Source of the DNA: Fen-1135 sp963705275
GTDB taxonomy: Bacteria; Desulfobacterota; Syntrophia; Syntrophales; UBA2185
NCBI GenBank assembly: GCA_963705275.1
Contig: OY970063.1
Coordinates: 1,426,001-1,490,000 of the forward strand
Direction: 5' to 3'
Length of the DNA: 64,000 bases
A model generated the notes under the pieces. The model made no database searches and had not been told where the DNA came from. It worked only from the letters and a program-made list of their open reading frames with translations. Positions 27,546 through 37,264 of the stretch are shown here, piece by piece. The position numbers were made by a program, and so were the translations under genes. Within the stretch, counting starts at the first letter, position 1. Every line of letters begins with the position of its first letter.

Positions 27546-27557
27546 GGGACAAGTCTG

Positions 27558-29579
27558 ATGGCTGTTAAAGCGCGTTCTATATTTGATCGGGAGATTCTAT
27601 CGCAGGCAATAGTTCACGCTGCAAAAAAAATGAATCCGGTCTACATGGTCAAAAATCCGGTCATGTTCGTCACGGAAGTGGGGGCGTTCATCGTAAGTGC
27701 CGGGCTCTTTTTCCGGCCGGCGGGTGAAAATCTCGGTTTCAACATACAGATCGCCCTGTGGCTCTGGTTCACCGTATACTTCGCCAATTTCGCAGAGGCC
27801 ATGGCCGAAGGCAGAGGCAGGGCGCAGGCGAATGCCCTCCGTAAGACGCGGACACGAACGATAGCCAATCGCATCCGGACCGATGGCTCTCTCGAGAAGG
27901 TCCCTGCCGACCAATTGCGAAAGGGAGAAATATTCATGGTTGCCGCAGGTGAAATTATACCTGCCGACGGAGAAATAACCGAGGGCGTCGCCACGGTTGA
28001 TGAATCGGCCATTACAGGGGAGTCGGCACCCGTAATCCGCGAGGCCGGCGGTGACCGAAGCGCTGTTACCGGCGGAACAAAGGTCTTGTCGGATTGGATC
28101 AGAGTCCGCGTGACGGCAAACCCCGGCGAGAGCTTTTTGGACCGCATGATCGGACTCGTTGAAGGAGCTAGACGCCAGAAGACGCCGAACGAGATAGCCC
28201 TCACGATCCTCCTTGCGGCCCTGACAATTATCTTTCTCGTTGTCATTATGACGCTGAAATTCTACGGACTCTTTTCGGGAATATCATTTTCTGTCACTGT
28301 CCTGGTCGCGCTGCTTGTCTGCCTGATTCCCACGACCATCGGCGGACTCTTGAGCGCTATCGGCATAGCGGGCATTGACCGGATGGTGCAGCGGAACGTC
28401 CTCGCTATGAGCGGCCGTGCGGTGGAGGCTGCGGGCGATGTGGACGTGCTGCTTCTCGACAAAACAGGAACAATCACTCTTGGCGACCGTCAGGCCACAG
28501 AATTCATCCCCGCCCCCGGCGTCACAGTCGAGGAACTGGCTGATGCGGCTCAGTTGGCCTCACTTGCCGATGAGACACCCGAGGGGAGAAGCATAGTCGT
28601 CCTGGCAAAAAAATATGGGCTCAGGGGCCGTTCCATTTCGGACATGCCCCAGGCTAAATTCATCAACTTCACGGCGCAAACGCGCATGAGCGGCGTCGAC
28701 CTGGAAGACCGCCAAATCAGGAAGGGCGCAACAGATGTCATACAGGCGCTTATTGGCGGGCGCTTCTCCGCTGACGTTGATAATGCCATCAGTGGGATCT
28801 CCCAGTCAGGTGGAACTCCTCTGGCCGTAGCTTCCGGCGGACGGGTTCTGGGCGTCGTGCATCTAAAGGATATAGTGAAAGGCGGACTCAAGGACCGGTT
28901 TGAAAGATTCCGGGCAATGGGCATCAAGACCGTCATGATCACCGGCGATAACCGGCTTACGGCGACAGCCATTGCCAAGGAGGCAGGCGTGGATGACTTC
29001 ATCGCCGAGGCGCGTCCCGAAGATAAGCTCTCTCTGATCCGAAAGGAACAGGCAAAAGGACACCTTGTCGCCATGACCGGCGACGGGACGAATGACGCGC
29101 CGGCCCTCGCGCAGGCAGATGTTGGGGTTGCCATGAACACGGGTACGCAGGCGGCGAAGGAAGCGGGCAATATGGTGGATCTTGATTCCAACCCCACAAA
29201 ACTGATTGAGGTCGTGGAAATCGGAAAGCAGATGCTCATCACGCGGGGAGCCTTAACTACCTTCAGCATCGCCAATGACGTGGCCAAATACTTTGCCATC
29301 ATTCCGGCCATGCTTGTCGCCTCGTTTCCTGTTATTGACCCTTTGAACATCATGCGGCTTCAATCTCCGGCGAGCGCCATCCTGAGCGCCGTAATTTTCA
29401 ACGCGCTCATCATTGTCGCCCTTGTTCCTCTGGCGCTTAGGGGAGTTAAATTCAGGCCTGTCGGAGCCGCTGCGCTGTTGAAGCGCAATATTCTCATCTA
29501 CGGTTTGGGAGGCATCATAGCGCCTTTCCCGGGGATCAAATTAATAGATATCATTGTTAACGCCCTTCATCTCGCGTGA
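27558..29579 (+). CDS. kdpB: K+-transporting P-type ATPase subunit B
   Basis: This is the ATP-hydrolysing subunit, 673 residues. The phosphorylated Asp lies in LLLDKTGTITLG, the actuator motif is ITGESAPV, and the hinge motif is MTGDGTNDAPALAQADVG. The family stretch FAKYFAIIPA is seen as VAKYFAIIPAM. Its stop overlaps an upstream GTG of kdpC. Confidence 0.97.
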   Translation: MAVKARSIFDREILSQAIVHAAKKMNPVYMVKNPVMFVTEVGAFIVSAGLFFRPAGENLGFNIQIALWLWFTVYFANFAEAMAEGRGRAQANALRKTRTRTIANRIRTDGSLEKVPADQLRKGEIFMVAAGEIIPADGEITEGVATVDESAITGESAPVIREAGGDRSAVTGGTKVLSDWIRVRVTANPGESFLDRMIGLVEGARRQKTPNEIALTILLAALTIIFLVVIMTLKFYGLFSGISFSVTVLVALLVCLIPTTIGGLLSAIGIAGIDRMVQRNVLAMSGRAVEAAGDVDVLLLDKTGTITLGDRQATEFIPAPGVTVEELADAAQLASLADETPEGRSIVVLAKKYGLRGRSISDMPQAKFINFTAQTRMSGVDLEDRQIRKGATDVIQALIGGRFSADVDNAISGISQSGGTPLAVASGGRVLGVVHLKDIVKGGLKDRFERFRAMGIKTVMITGDNRLTATAIAKEAGVDDFIAEARPEDKLSLIRKEQAKGHLVAMTGDGTNDAPALAQADVGVAMNTGTQAAKEAGNMVDLDSNPTKLIEVVEIGKQMLITRGALTTFSIANDVAKYFAIIPAMLVASFPVIDPLNIMRLQSPASAILSAVIFNALIIVALVPLALRGVKFRPVGAAALLKRNILIYGLGGIIAPFPGIKLIDIIVNALHLA

Positions 29580-29596
29580 AGGGAGGTTTTGCAGCC

Positions 29597-30178
29597 ATGA
29601 AGAACCTGTTCAAAGAAATCCGCATTTCGCTTGTTGCCACCCTTTTTCTGGCGATCATCTTATGCGGTATTTACCCGGCCCTGGTCTGGGTGGCGGCGCA
29701 GGCCATCTTCCATAACGAGGCAAACGGGTCACTCATCATCAAGAATGGCCGCATTGTGGGATCGAGCCTTCTGGCGCAGAGATTTACCGGCGCAAAATAC
29801 TTTCATCCCCGGCCATCGGCGGCAGGCGCAGGTTACGATGCAGCCAGCTCCGGCGGCAGCAACCTCGGCCCTCTTTCAAAGAAGCTGATTGAAGACATAG
29901 GGCAGCGTGTCCGCGACTACCGTGCGGAGAACAACCTTCCTCCCGAAGCCAAAGTGCCCGCAGACGCGGTTACTGCATCAGCAAGCGGCCTTGACCCGCA
30001 TATCAGCCTAGAGAACGCAGTGATTCAGGCGCCGCGAGTTGCCCGTGCGCGAGGAATGGGTGAGGAAAGCGTGAGGAGCAAGATTGCGGCACATATGGAA
30101 GGGCGGACCTTAGGAATATTCGGTGAACCCCGGTTGAATGTACTTCTCTTGAATCTGGAACTCGATGGGGACAAGTAA
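29597..30178 (+). CDS. kdpC: K+-transporting ATPase subunit C
   Basis: This is the single-span subunit that raises the pump's affinity for nucleotide. A membrane helix (about residues 10-33) is followed by a periplasmic domain with the family stretches YFHPRPSAAG and ASGLDPHIS and the end LNVLLLNLEL. The ATG at 29597 has GGGAGG ten bases upstream. A GTG at 29576 that overlaps the kdpB stop has no such site. 193 residues. Confidence 0.95.
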   Translation: MKNLFKEIRISLVATLFLAIILCGIYPALVWVAAQAIFHNEANGSLIIKNGRIVGSSLLAQRFTGAKYFHPRPSAAGAGYDAASSGGSNLGPLSKKLIEDIGQRVRDYRAENNLPPEAKVPADAVTASASGLDPHISLENAVIQAPRVARARGMGEESVRSKIAAHMEGRTLGIFGEPRLNVLLLNLELDGDK

Positions 30179-30181
30179 AAT

Positions 30182-31861
30182 ATGCCTGTTGAAAATCGCG
30201 CAGATGCCTTTTTGAGAATGATCCGCAGGTCCCAGCGCGGCCACCTGAAGATATACCTCGGGTATGCCGCCGGCGTTGGCAAGACCTACCGGATGCTCCA
30301 GGAAGCGCACCAGCTCAAAAATGAAGGGATCGACGTGGTCGTGGGACTCGTCGAGACACATGGCCGCATCGATGTCGCCAAGCTCCTCGAAGGGCTGGAA
30401 ATCATCCCCAGGCGGAGGCAGGAATACCGAGGGATTATCGTTGAGGAGATGGACGTTGATGCCGTTCTGGCCCGGAAGCCCCAGATTGTGCTCGTCGATG
30501 AACTGGCGCACACCAACGTGCCGGGCAGCCGGAACGAAAAAAGGTACCAGGACGTCCAGGATATACTCGCGAAGGGGATTCACGTTATCAGCACCCTAAA
30601 CATCCAGCATCTGGAAAGCCTCTACGATATAGTTGAGAAGGCGTCCGGTGTCAGGGTCCATGAACGACTTCCTGACGCCGTTCTCGCGGAAGCGGACCAG
30701 ATCGTGAATGTCGATTTGACCTCAGAGGACCTCGGTGAACGTCTCAAAGAGGGAAAAATATATCCTCTCGAACGCATCGAGACGGCGCTCACAAATTTCT
30801 TCAGGAAATCGAACCTTGAGCAGCTCCGGGAGCTCACCCTGCGTGAACTGGCTTCACAGATTGACAAGCGATCCCGTGATGAATTGGAAGAGGAGGTTCC
30901 CGCCACTCCCGATCAGGTAATGGTCTGTCTAAGCTCAAAAGGTCAGAACAGCGAAAAACTGCTCCGATACGCATCGCGGCTGGCCGGGCGGCTCAATAGA
31001 AACTGGTATGCCGTCTATGTTCAGACGCCGTCGGAAGCGCCGACGGCAATAGATGCGCAGACGCAGCGCATTCTGTCAGGCACACTCACCCTCGCAAAGC
31101 AGCTTGGAGCCATTGTCTTCACCTTCAAGGGAGAAGACATAGTCAAGACCATTCTACAATTTGCCAGGGAATACAGAGTCGGTCACATTGTGATCGGAAG
31201 CCCGAGGAAGATTCCTTTCTGGAAACAATTGCTCGGCGAGCGCAGTGTCGCCGAACGCCTGATCCACGATGCCAGGGGTGTGACTGTCGTTGTCCTTGAC
31301 ACGCAGAAACCCGATGTAGCCGCTCCTCTAGCCGTTGAGGAAGAGATGACACAGGAGGGAGAGGTTCCCGCAATACGTGGAGCGGAGGAGGCTCGCACAC
31401 GTTTAACTCAATTCATATCCCAGGAGAGGATCATCATCTGGGAAACGCCCATCACAAAAGATGATATTCTCAGAAGCCTTTCGGAGGTCGCCTGTGAAGA
31501 CGGAAACGAAGAGAAATTGAAGGGCCTTAATGCAATCATGGAAAGAGAAAGACAGGGCTCGACATTCTTCAACGAAGGCGTGGCCTTTCCCCATGCGCGG
31601 ATTGAGGGACTTAAACGATCGTGCGTGGCCATTGGCATGACACACGGCGGTCTCTCCGACGTGGCGACGGAAAAGCCCATCGAATCTGTTTTTTTGATTT
31701 TTTCGCCTGCGGACGTTCCTGACGAACAGATTCAGATACTGGGACTTGTCAGCAAAGCCGCCCTGGACAGGCAGCTCATGGAGACCTTGCGGTCGGCAAA
31801 AACCCCCGGCGAGGTCTATCAGGCCATCCGTGCATGGGAAATCGCGGACCGAACCGGATAA
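30182..31861 (+). CDS. KdpD N-terminal domain + USP + PTS EIIA fusion (no kinase domain)
   Basis: The 559 residues hold three domains. Residues 18-232 match the cytoplasmic N-terminal domain of KdpD, with Walker A GYAAGVGKT (27-35), LVDELAHTNVPGSRNEKRY (104-121) and ISTLNIQHLESL. Residues 245-375 are a universal-stress-protein-like domain. Residues 405-555 are a PTS EIIA domain of the fructose/nitrogen type, with the phosphorylatable His in VAFPHAR (H471). KdpD's four membrane helices and histidine-kinase module are missing. In E. coli the EIIA-Ntr protein is known to bind and stimulate KdpD. Here an EIIA-like domain is part of the same chain. It starts 3 bp after kdpC. Likely role: cytoplasmic sensor that tunes the kinase or pump, not proven. 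Confidence 0.9.
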   Translation: MPVENRADAFLRMIRRSQRGHLKIYLGYAAGVGKTYRMLQEAHQLKNEGIDVVVGLVETHGRIDVAKLLEGLEIIPRRRQEYRGIIVEEMDVDAVLARKPQIVLVDELAHTNVPGSRNEKRYQDVQDILAKGIHVISTLNIQHLESLYDIVEKASGVRVHERLPDAVLAEADQIVNVDLTSEDLGERLKEGKIYPLERIETALTNFFRKSNLEQLRELTLRELASQIDKRSRDELEEEVPATPDQVMVCLSSKGQNSEKLLRYASRLAGRLNRNWYAVYVQTPSEAPTAIDAQTQRILSGTLTLAKQLGAIVFTFKGEDIVKTILQFAREYRVGHIVIGSPRKIPFWKQLLGERSVAERLIHDARGVTVVVLDTQKPDVAAPLAVEEEMTQEGEVPAIRGAEEARTRLTQFISQERIIIWETPITKDDILRSLSEVACEDGNEEKLKGLNAIMERERQGSTFFNEGVAFPHARIEGLKRSCVAIGMTHGGLSDVATEKPIESVFLIFSPADVPDEQIQILGLVSKAALDRQLMETLRSAKTPGEVYQAIRAWEIADRTG

Positions 31862-31913
31862 CTAACAGTGTCGTTAATTATGCTGCGGCACTTGAAGTTA
31901 TAAGCGGGCCGGT

Positions 31914-33227
31914 TTAATGGAGGCTGGAGAAGAGAAAGTCCAGCGCGAACATCAGGGCGATAAGATACATGAGGGGATGGACGTCCCGCAACTTTCCGGA
32001 AAAGGCCTTCACGAGGACGTAGCTGATAAATCCGTAGCCGATCCCTTTGGAGATGCTGTACGTTAAAGGGATTGTCAGGATCGTCAGAAAGGCGGGAAAG
32101 GCCTCGGTAAATTCATTCCATTCAATATCCTTCACGATCGTCATCATCAGGAATCCCACAACGATAAGCGCCGGGGCTGTGGCGGCAGGAGGAACGATGC
32201 TTATTACCGGCCAGAAGAAAACGGCGAGAAAAAAAAAGGCCGCTGTTACTACGGCCGTGAGCCCCGTCCGTCCTCCCTCACCCACTCCTGCAGCGCTTTC
32301 CACATAGGTAGTCACGGAACTGCATCCGAAGGCGCCTCCGATCATAGCCGCAAGGGAATCGACAACAAGTACACTCCTTATTCGCGGAATCCTGCCCTCT
32401 TTATCCAGAAATCCCGCTTCACCTCCCACGGCGACAACTGTCCCCAGGGTGTCGAAGAAGTCTGTCAGGAGGAAGGCAAAGATCACGGCGATCATGCCCA
32501 GACTAAAGACCTGGGCGAGATACCGGGGATCAAAGGCGGCTCCTATGGTCATGAATTGTGAGGCCTTGGGGAAAGCGATCACGCTCTGGGGCATTTTGGC
32601 GACGCCCGCGAAGATGGCAACAGCCGTAGTGGAAAGTATGCCGATCAGAATGGCGCCCCTCACCTTTTTGGACATGAGAATTGCCGTGATGATCAGTCCC
32701 GCGGATGCGACGACGACGGGCCTTGTGAAACTGCCGAAGGTCACCATGGTTGCCTGACTTTGCACAACCATCCCCGCGGATTTAAGACCGATAAAGGCGA
32801 TGAAAAGTCCTATCCCCACGCCGATCGCGCGTTTCAGGTTGATGGAGATGGCATCCATTACCATCTCTCTTAACCTGGTGAGAACGAGGATCAGGATTAT
32901 CAGTCCTTCCAGAAAGACGATGCCCATGGCAGTTTGCCACGGGATATTCATTCCGAGGACGACGCCGAAGGCAAGGAAGGCGTTCAAACTCATTCCGGGA
33001 GCAAGAGCAAATGGATAGTTCGTGAAGATGCCCATGAGCATGGTTGCGATACCTGCGGCCAGGCACGTGGCGATTATAGCGGCGTCCTTGGGAACGCCTG
33101 CGGCTGAAATGATATGGGGATTTACGAAGATGATATAGGCCATGGTCATAAAGGTGACCATGCCGGCAATGACTTCCGTCCCAACGGTCGTCCCTGCCTC
33201 GGCCACGCGAAAGAATTTATTGACCAC
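31914..33227 (-). CDS. AzgA/PbuG-type purine (adenine/guanine/hypoxanthine) permease
   Basis: The product is a proton-coupled nucleobase transporter of the NCS2 superfamily, 437 residues with 12-14 membrane helices. The family stretches are EVIAGMVTFMTMAYIIFVNP, APGMSLNAFLAFGVV, LTDFFDTLGTVVAVGGEAGF and GAFGCSSVTTYVESAAGV. Substrate preference inside the group cannot be read from sequence. The gene is convergent with the kdp operon (52-bp gap without a clear terminator). Confidence 0.92.
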   Translation of the reverse strand: MVNKFFRVAEAGTTVGTEVIAGMVTFMTMAYIIFVNPHIISAAGVPKDAAIIATCLAAGIATMLMGIFTNYPFALAPGMSLNAFLAFGVVLGMNIPWQTAMGIVFLEGLIILILVLTRLREMVMDAISINLKRAIGVGIGLFIAFIGLKSAGMVVQSQATMVTFGSFTRPVVVASAGLIITAILMSKKVRGAILIGILSTTAVAIFAGVAKMPQSVIAFPKASQFMTIGAAFDPRYLAQVFSLGMIAVIFAFLLTDFFDTLGTVVAVGGEAGFLDKEGRIPRIRSVLVVDSLAAMIGGAFGCSSVTTYVESAAGVGEGGRTGLTAVVTAAFFFLAVFFWPVISIVPPAATAPALIVVGFLMMTIVKDIEWNEFTEAFPAFLTILTIPLTYSISKGIGYGFISYVLVKAFSGKLRDVHPLMYLIALMFALDFLFSSLH

Positions 33228-33618
33228 GTGTAAACCCTCCGGGACGATCAGAGTATTGTCCGTAAATAAGGCTAGGCGAACTTTATCATCAGCCCTTCTA
33301 TGGCCATATACCTATACCATGAAATGGTCATGCGAGGTGCGTTAATTTCCCCGGTAACGGACACGGAAAGGCAGATGCGAAAGACGCGTCCGCAGAAATC
33401 ATTCAATTAACGGCTCACATCCTTTTCACACCGCAATGCGCAAATATTATCAAGCAGAATTCGAATGGTGATGAATATTGCTACCAGATGAAGCGGATAA
33501 TGAATATCATGTATCGAGCGAGTGCAGCGACTTATAGGGATGTGCGGAGTTGCATCGGAGCCGTTGTTGCCCACTCAGCAACTGCGCTAAGCTATGCCAA
33601 TTGCAACTCTGAGGCAGG
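33228..33618. other. intergenic region, azgA leader
   Basis: There are 391 bp without a convincing gene. The part next to the permease can fold into small stems on the minus strand (GTAT/ATAC closing a GGCT/AGCC hairpin), but it lacks the conserved residues of a purine riboswitch. A TTTTCACACC-like fragment at about 33423 faintly resembles the dispersed repeat described elsewhere. Confidence 0.4.
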
Positions 33619-33909
33619 TCAGAAATTTAGATATTCGTAATGGTGAGGATGAATCGGATCCCTTGATTTTTTCCACACACTCTCTACACAGACAATAACC
33701 AGATCTGGATATATAAATGCCTTCCCCATGGCGTGCGATGAATCTCCATTTCCCTTCCGAGCCTCAATTGTACATACCACAGGGTCACCCATCTTTTTCT
33801 TTTCAGAGATAATAATGTCATCTCTGGAGAAGGCCATATCTTCTGTTCGATGTAGCGCCTCAATAAATGCCAGGCTTGCCCTCATATCATCATTAATCTT
33901 GCGTGCCAT
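33619..33909 (-). CDS. hypothetical protein, 96 residues
   Basis: I do not recognise the family. The protein is soluble, with an N-terminal helical part (residues 1-30) and a strand-rich middle (PVVCTIEARKG, PDLVIVCVESV). GGGAGTTAACAAGA precedes the ATG, which supports it as real. It follows the TPR-like gene 27 bp upstream in the same direction, and both are clearly more AT-rich than the flanking genes. Confidence 0.6.
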   Translation of the reverse strand: MARKINDDMRASLAFIEALHRTEDMAFSRDDIIISEKKKMGDPVVCTIEARKGNGDSSHAMGKAFIYPDLVIVCVESVWKKSRDPIHPHHYEYLNF

Positions 33910-33936
33910 TCTTGTTAACTCCCTATTTCTTGCATA

Positions 33937-34563
33937 TCAAGAAGAAGAAAGATTGCATTTCTTGATCTCATAATCACATATCTCAATTAAATTTTTCAGG
34001 AATGATATCTCATGTTGCATCGGATTCAATTTCTTATAATTAATCCCTTCCTTGCATAGAAAAACAATCATCTCTTTTAATTTTATTCTCTCACTGTCAG
34101 GCAATAAGGGAGATAGTCCATTCAGTTCCATTACCAGGTCTCTTAACCTTCTGTAGTATTTATCACCCAATTCATTAATAATATCAGTCCTCGCCCGTGA
34201 ATTCGTCGGGAGGTCATTAACTCGCAGAAGGGCATCCTCAACATACGCTTTTAAATGTTTATAGTAAACCGTTGTCAAATTTAGAATTAAATCTAGCCCG
34301 CGCCTTATGACTTCTTCTTTTTTATCTCCGGGAGAATAACTGATAGCCTTTAAGAACCCTTGCGTAGCTTCAGCAATTCTGTCGTGCGCAATTGTCGAAA
34401 GCCATCCGGCAGATAATCCTTTGCCTAAAGATGCTTCATAATTTTCTGAATCGTATGCCAGTATTTCTGTGAAGTAATTATATGCTTCTTGATAATTGCC
34501 GGCATCAAAAGCTGAATTCGCGGGTTTTAGTAGATTATCTATTCTTGCTTTAGCCTGAGCCAT
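33937..34563 (-). CDS. TPR-like hypothetical protein, 208 residues
   Basis: Residues 1-100 look like two to three tetratricopeptide-type helix pairs (AFDAGNYQEAYNYFTEILAY, then ATQGFLKAISYSPGD). The rest is helical and charged, without a recognised domain. There is no signal peptide or membrane span, so the protein is cytoplasmic and probably mediates protein contacts. Its AT-rich codon use with many ATA and AGA codons differs from the operons on both sides, compatible with acquisition by transfer. The ribosome site is weak. Confidence 0.65.
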   Translation of the reverse strand: MAQAKARIDNLLKPANSAFDAGNYQEAYNYFTEILAYDSENYEASLGKGLSAGWLSTIAHDRIAEATQGFLKAISYSPGDKKEEVIRRGLDLILNLTTVYYKHLKAYVEDALLRVNDLPTNSRARTDIINELGDKYYRRLRDLVMELNGLSPLLPDSERIKLKEMIVFLCKEGINYKKLNPMQHEISFLKNLIEICDYEIKKCNLSSS

Positions 34564-34905
34564 GATTGATGGATACCTGTACTACTAAACTTCTGCCTGA
34601 TAAGTGCGCGTGACAACATTCTTATCTTTCTGTATTCTTGATTCGCTGCGACAATGGCACCATTTCCTGCTCTAAGAAACATTATCTTCCAAAAGGCTGC
34701 AGGCACTCGTCCATATACCGCCCGCGCACCTGCAAAAACGCTGAATTACTGAATATAGAACTGAATATCGATTTACAATAGGCAATAACCTGATTTGCAG
34801 CGTCAAAAATCCTTACTACAGGCTACCAAAATAATTGCTGATAATGGCGGGTAGGATTGATGATTATGGAGAGAGATGTTTAAGTCGAAGTCGTTTTCTT
34901 TTCAA
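34564..34905. other. intergenic region without recognised content
   Basis: 342 bp of mixed composition. I see no gene, terminator hairpin with U-run, or repeat in it. Confidence 0.4.
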
Positions 34906-36663
34906 TCAGGACTGTGTTCCCGTCCATTGTGCGTGCAATGAAGGCAATGAAAAATAGAAAGTTGCTCCCCCATCTACTTTTCCTTCCGCCCATACGCGGC
35001 CGCCGTGTCTGTGGACTGCGCGCTGGATCGTGGCAAGACCGACCCCCGTGCCCTCAAAGTCAGGGTTGGTGTGCAGCCTCTGAAAGATGCCGAAAAGTTT
35101 ATCGTAGTATTCCATGTCAAAGCCGATACCGTTGTCTTTTACATAATATATGTTCTCATTCCCTTTTGCATAGCCCCCGGCCTCAATCTCCGCGGGATTC
35201 TTGTACTTCGTAAATTTGACGGCGTTACCAAAAAGATTGGCATATACCTGTTTGATGAGGGTTCTGTCTCCGTATCCGGAGGGCATGGCTTTGATGGTCA
35301 AGGCCATATTTCTTTCCGGGTTAATGGTTTGCAGCTCCTTCCATACATCCTTTATAATGTCTTCCATATCCAGATTGGCTATGGACATCTTCGCCCTGCC
35401 CAGGCGGGAAAGAGTAAGGATATCGTCGATGAGCTGGCCCATCATCTGGGCGTTTGACCTTATGTCATTAAACTTTCTTGTTGTGTCTTCGTCAAATCTA
35501 TCCCCTTCTTTTTTGAGGATCATGCGCGCATAACCGTCGATGGCGCGGAGAGGTGCACGCAGGTCGTGGGAGATTGAGTAGCTGAAGCTCTCCAGTTCCT
35601 TGTTGATCTCTTCCAGCTTCGCCGTGCGTTCCGCGAGGGCTTGCTCCGCCTTCTTGCGCTCGGTAATGTCGTGTGCTACGACGAAAGCACCAACTATCTT
35701 TCCTTCGCTGTATTTGAACCTGTTGTAGAGAATGCCCCACATCTCGCTACCGCCCTTCCTCACCCCTTTATACTCGATGTACTTGGCGGGAGTCTCTCCG
35801 GCTTGGGCCTTCCTAATCCTATCAAGGAATATCTCCTGGTATTCTCTGGCGATGATCTCCATAGGGCTCATCGCAAGGAGCTCGGCTTCCGTGTAGCCTA
35901 GCATGCTGCATGCCCCGTCATTCACTGTTTTGAACCGATTCTCGATAAAGTCGATCTCATAGATGGCTGTAGGCGCATGCTCTATGAGGAGCCTATGCTT
36001 CTCCTCGCTCTCCCGCAGCGCTTCCCCGGCCCGTTCCCGTATCATGAGCATAAATCCAAAGCTGGTGAGAACCACGACCGCAAACCCCAGGATGAGAAGC
36101 GCCGTCAGGACAATGGACGGCCCCCAGAACTGGGTCTGATAAATAAACCGCTCCACGAACCGGATAGACCAGAGTATGGCGCCAGTGGCAAAGAAGAACC
36201 CGGTTAACCACTGGGAACGATTGAGCTGAAAGGGTCCCTCACGGAACAGGATCACTGCGATAGAGCCCATCTGTAAGGAGGATAACAGGGAGATATAAAT
36301 AGTCCGAATAAAAAAGCTATCAACATAGGCCGAGAAAAAAGAGATAAAGATGAAGGTGACGATTATCGGAAGGAAGAGAATATCCCGCCTGTAAGAGCGG
36401 TGCTGGAACTCCCGCACAGCCACATAGAGCAGGGAATAGTTTGCGGTCAGGAAGGTATTGGCGACAATAATGGAGAGAACGTCCGGGATGAGACCACGAA
36501 GACCGATAGATATCCAGTAGACGCCCTGAAGAAAATAGCCTGCACTCCATTCCCGCACTCCCTCCGTCCGAAATTGGCGGGACTGGAAGAAAAGAAATGC
36601 CGCCGCAACGATAAAACAGGTGACCCCCATAACCATGTACAGTGTTCGGATATCCAGAGACAT
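34906..36663 (-). CDS. membrane PAS sensor histidine kinase
   Basis: About 585 residues. The first 215 form seven or so membrane helices without large loops. A PAS domain follows (about 218-340), then a coiled linker (KKAEQALAERTAKLEEINKE), a HisKA domain of the phytochrome-like type (SYSISHDLRAPLRAIDGYA, phospho-His) and an ATPase domain (NLFGNAVKFTKYK, VKDNGIGFD, GTGVGLATIQR). No response regulator is adjacent. The pseudo-receiver gene 950 bp away is divergent. The ATG at 36672 has AAAGG only two bases away, and the ATG at 36663 used here is 11 away, so the start is uncertain by three codons. Confidence 0.9.
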   Translation of the reverse strand: MSLDIRTLYMVMGVTCFIVAAAFLFFQSRQFRTEGVREWSAGYFLQGVYWISIGLRGLIPDVLSIIVANTFLTANYSLLYVAVREFQHRSYRRDILFLPIIVTFIFISFFSAYVDSFFIRTIYISLLSSLQMGSIAVILFREGPFQLNRSQWLTGFFFATGAILWSIRFVERFIYQTQFWGPSIVLTALLILGFAVVVLTSFGFMLMIRERAGEALRESEEKHRLLIEHAPTAIYEIDFIENRFKTVNDGACSMLGYTEAELLAMSPMEIIAREYQEIFLDRIRKAQAGETPAKYIEYKGVRKGGSEMWGILYNRFKYSEGKIVGAFVVAHDITERKKAEQALAERTAKLEEINKELESFSYSISHDLRAPLRAIDGYARMILKKEGDRFDEDTTRKFNDIRSNAQMMGQLIDDILTLSRLGRAKMSIANLDMEDIIKDVWKELQTINPERNMALTIKAMPSGYGDRTLIKQVYANLFGNAVKFTKYKNPAEIEAGGYAKGNENIYYVKDNGIGFDMEYYDKLFGIFQRLHTNPDFEGTGVGLATIQRAVHRHGGRVWAEGKVDGGATFYFSLPSLHAQWTGTQS

Positions 36664-36672
36664 GTTCAACAT

Positions 36673-37264
36673 GACCTTTCTTTATCTCTATGGGTCATTA
36701 CGGATGGACCCGGTATTATCGCAGTACCGGATTGGTTGAGCCTTTTTCAATAAATTGAATTTAGAAATGTTGAGAATAGCGCCGGTTTTCCCAACTGCTA
36801 TCATCAATTCTTCTTCGATTACATCGCCACGTCTTCGTTGATGTTTTGCAAATGTATACGTTAAGTGCCAAATAGAAACAAGACAAAAAGATAATCGCGG
36901 ATGCCAGGACCGTAAGGATTTTGTAACTCACAATTAATGACTTCAGCTAGTAAGGATTCCCGTTTGAAAGGTCGATATCCTCCGAAATCACCGGATGCTT
37001 TGCTTCTAGAAGAACAAGGCAAAAAGGACGCTGTTGTATAGATAAATCAAAGGGTTGATCATGCATAAGGCTATATTATGACACGTGTTGTCTTCTGACA
37101 GTAGAAGATCAGGTGTGATCCCACATTTTTTCACTGTAAAATTCCTCTACTCGTAAAAATGTTTCACTCTTGAAATATATTTCCAGGCAGGAAACAATAC
37201 AATCAAAATTCCTCGCAATCACTTACTGCCGAAAAGCAAACAAGATTTGGGAGGTCAACATCAC
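36673..37264. other. divergent intergenic region
   Basis: About 590 bp, AT-rich, between the kinase gene (minus) and the zinc-ribbon gene (plus). Promoters for both must lie here but none stands out. A TCACCGGATGCT segment at about 36989-37000 matches the core of the dispersed repeat family only partly. No coding frame is supported. Confidence 0.4.

Noticed and set aside
33228..33345. Purine riboswitch upstream of the AzgA-type permease
   Set aside because: An ATATGG string and small stems occur on the minus strand, but the conserved junction residues and the kissing-loop hairpins of the purine riboswitch are not present.
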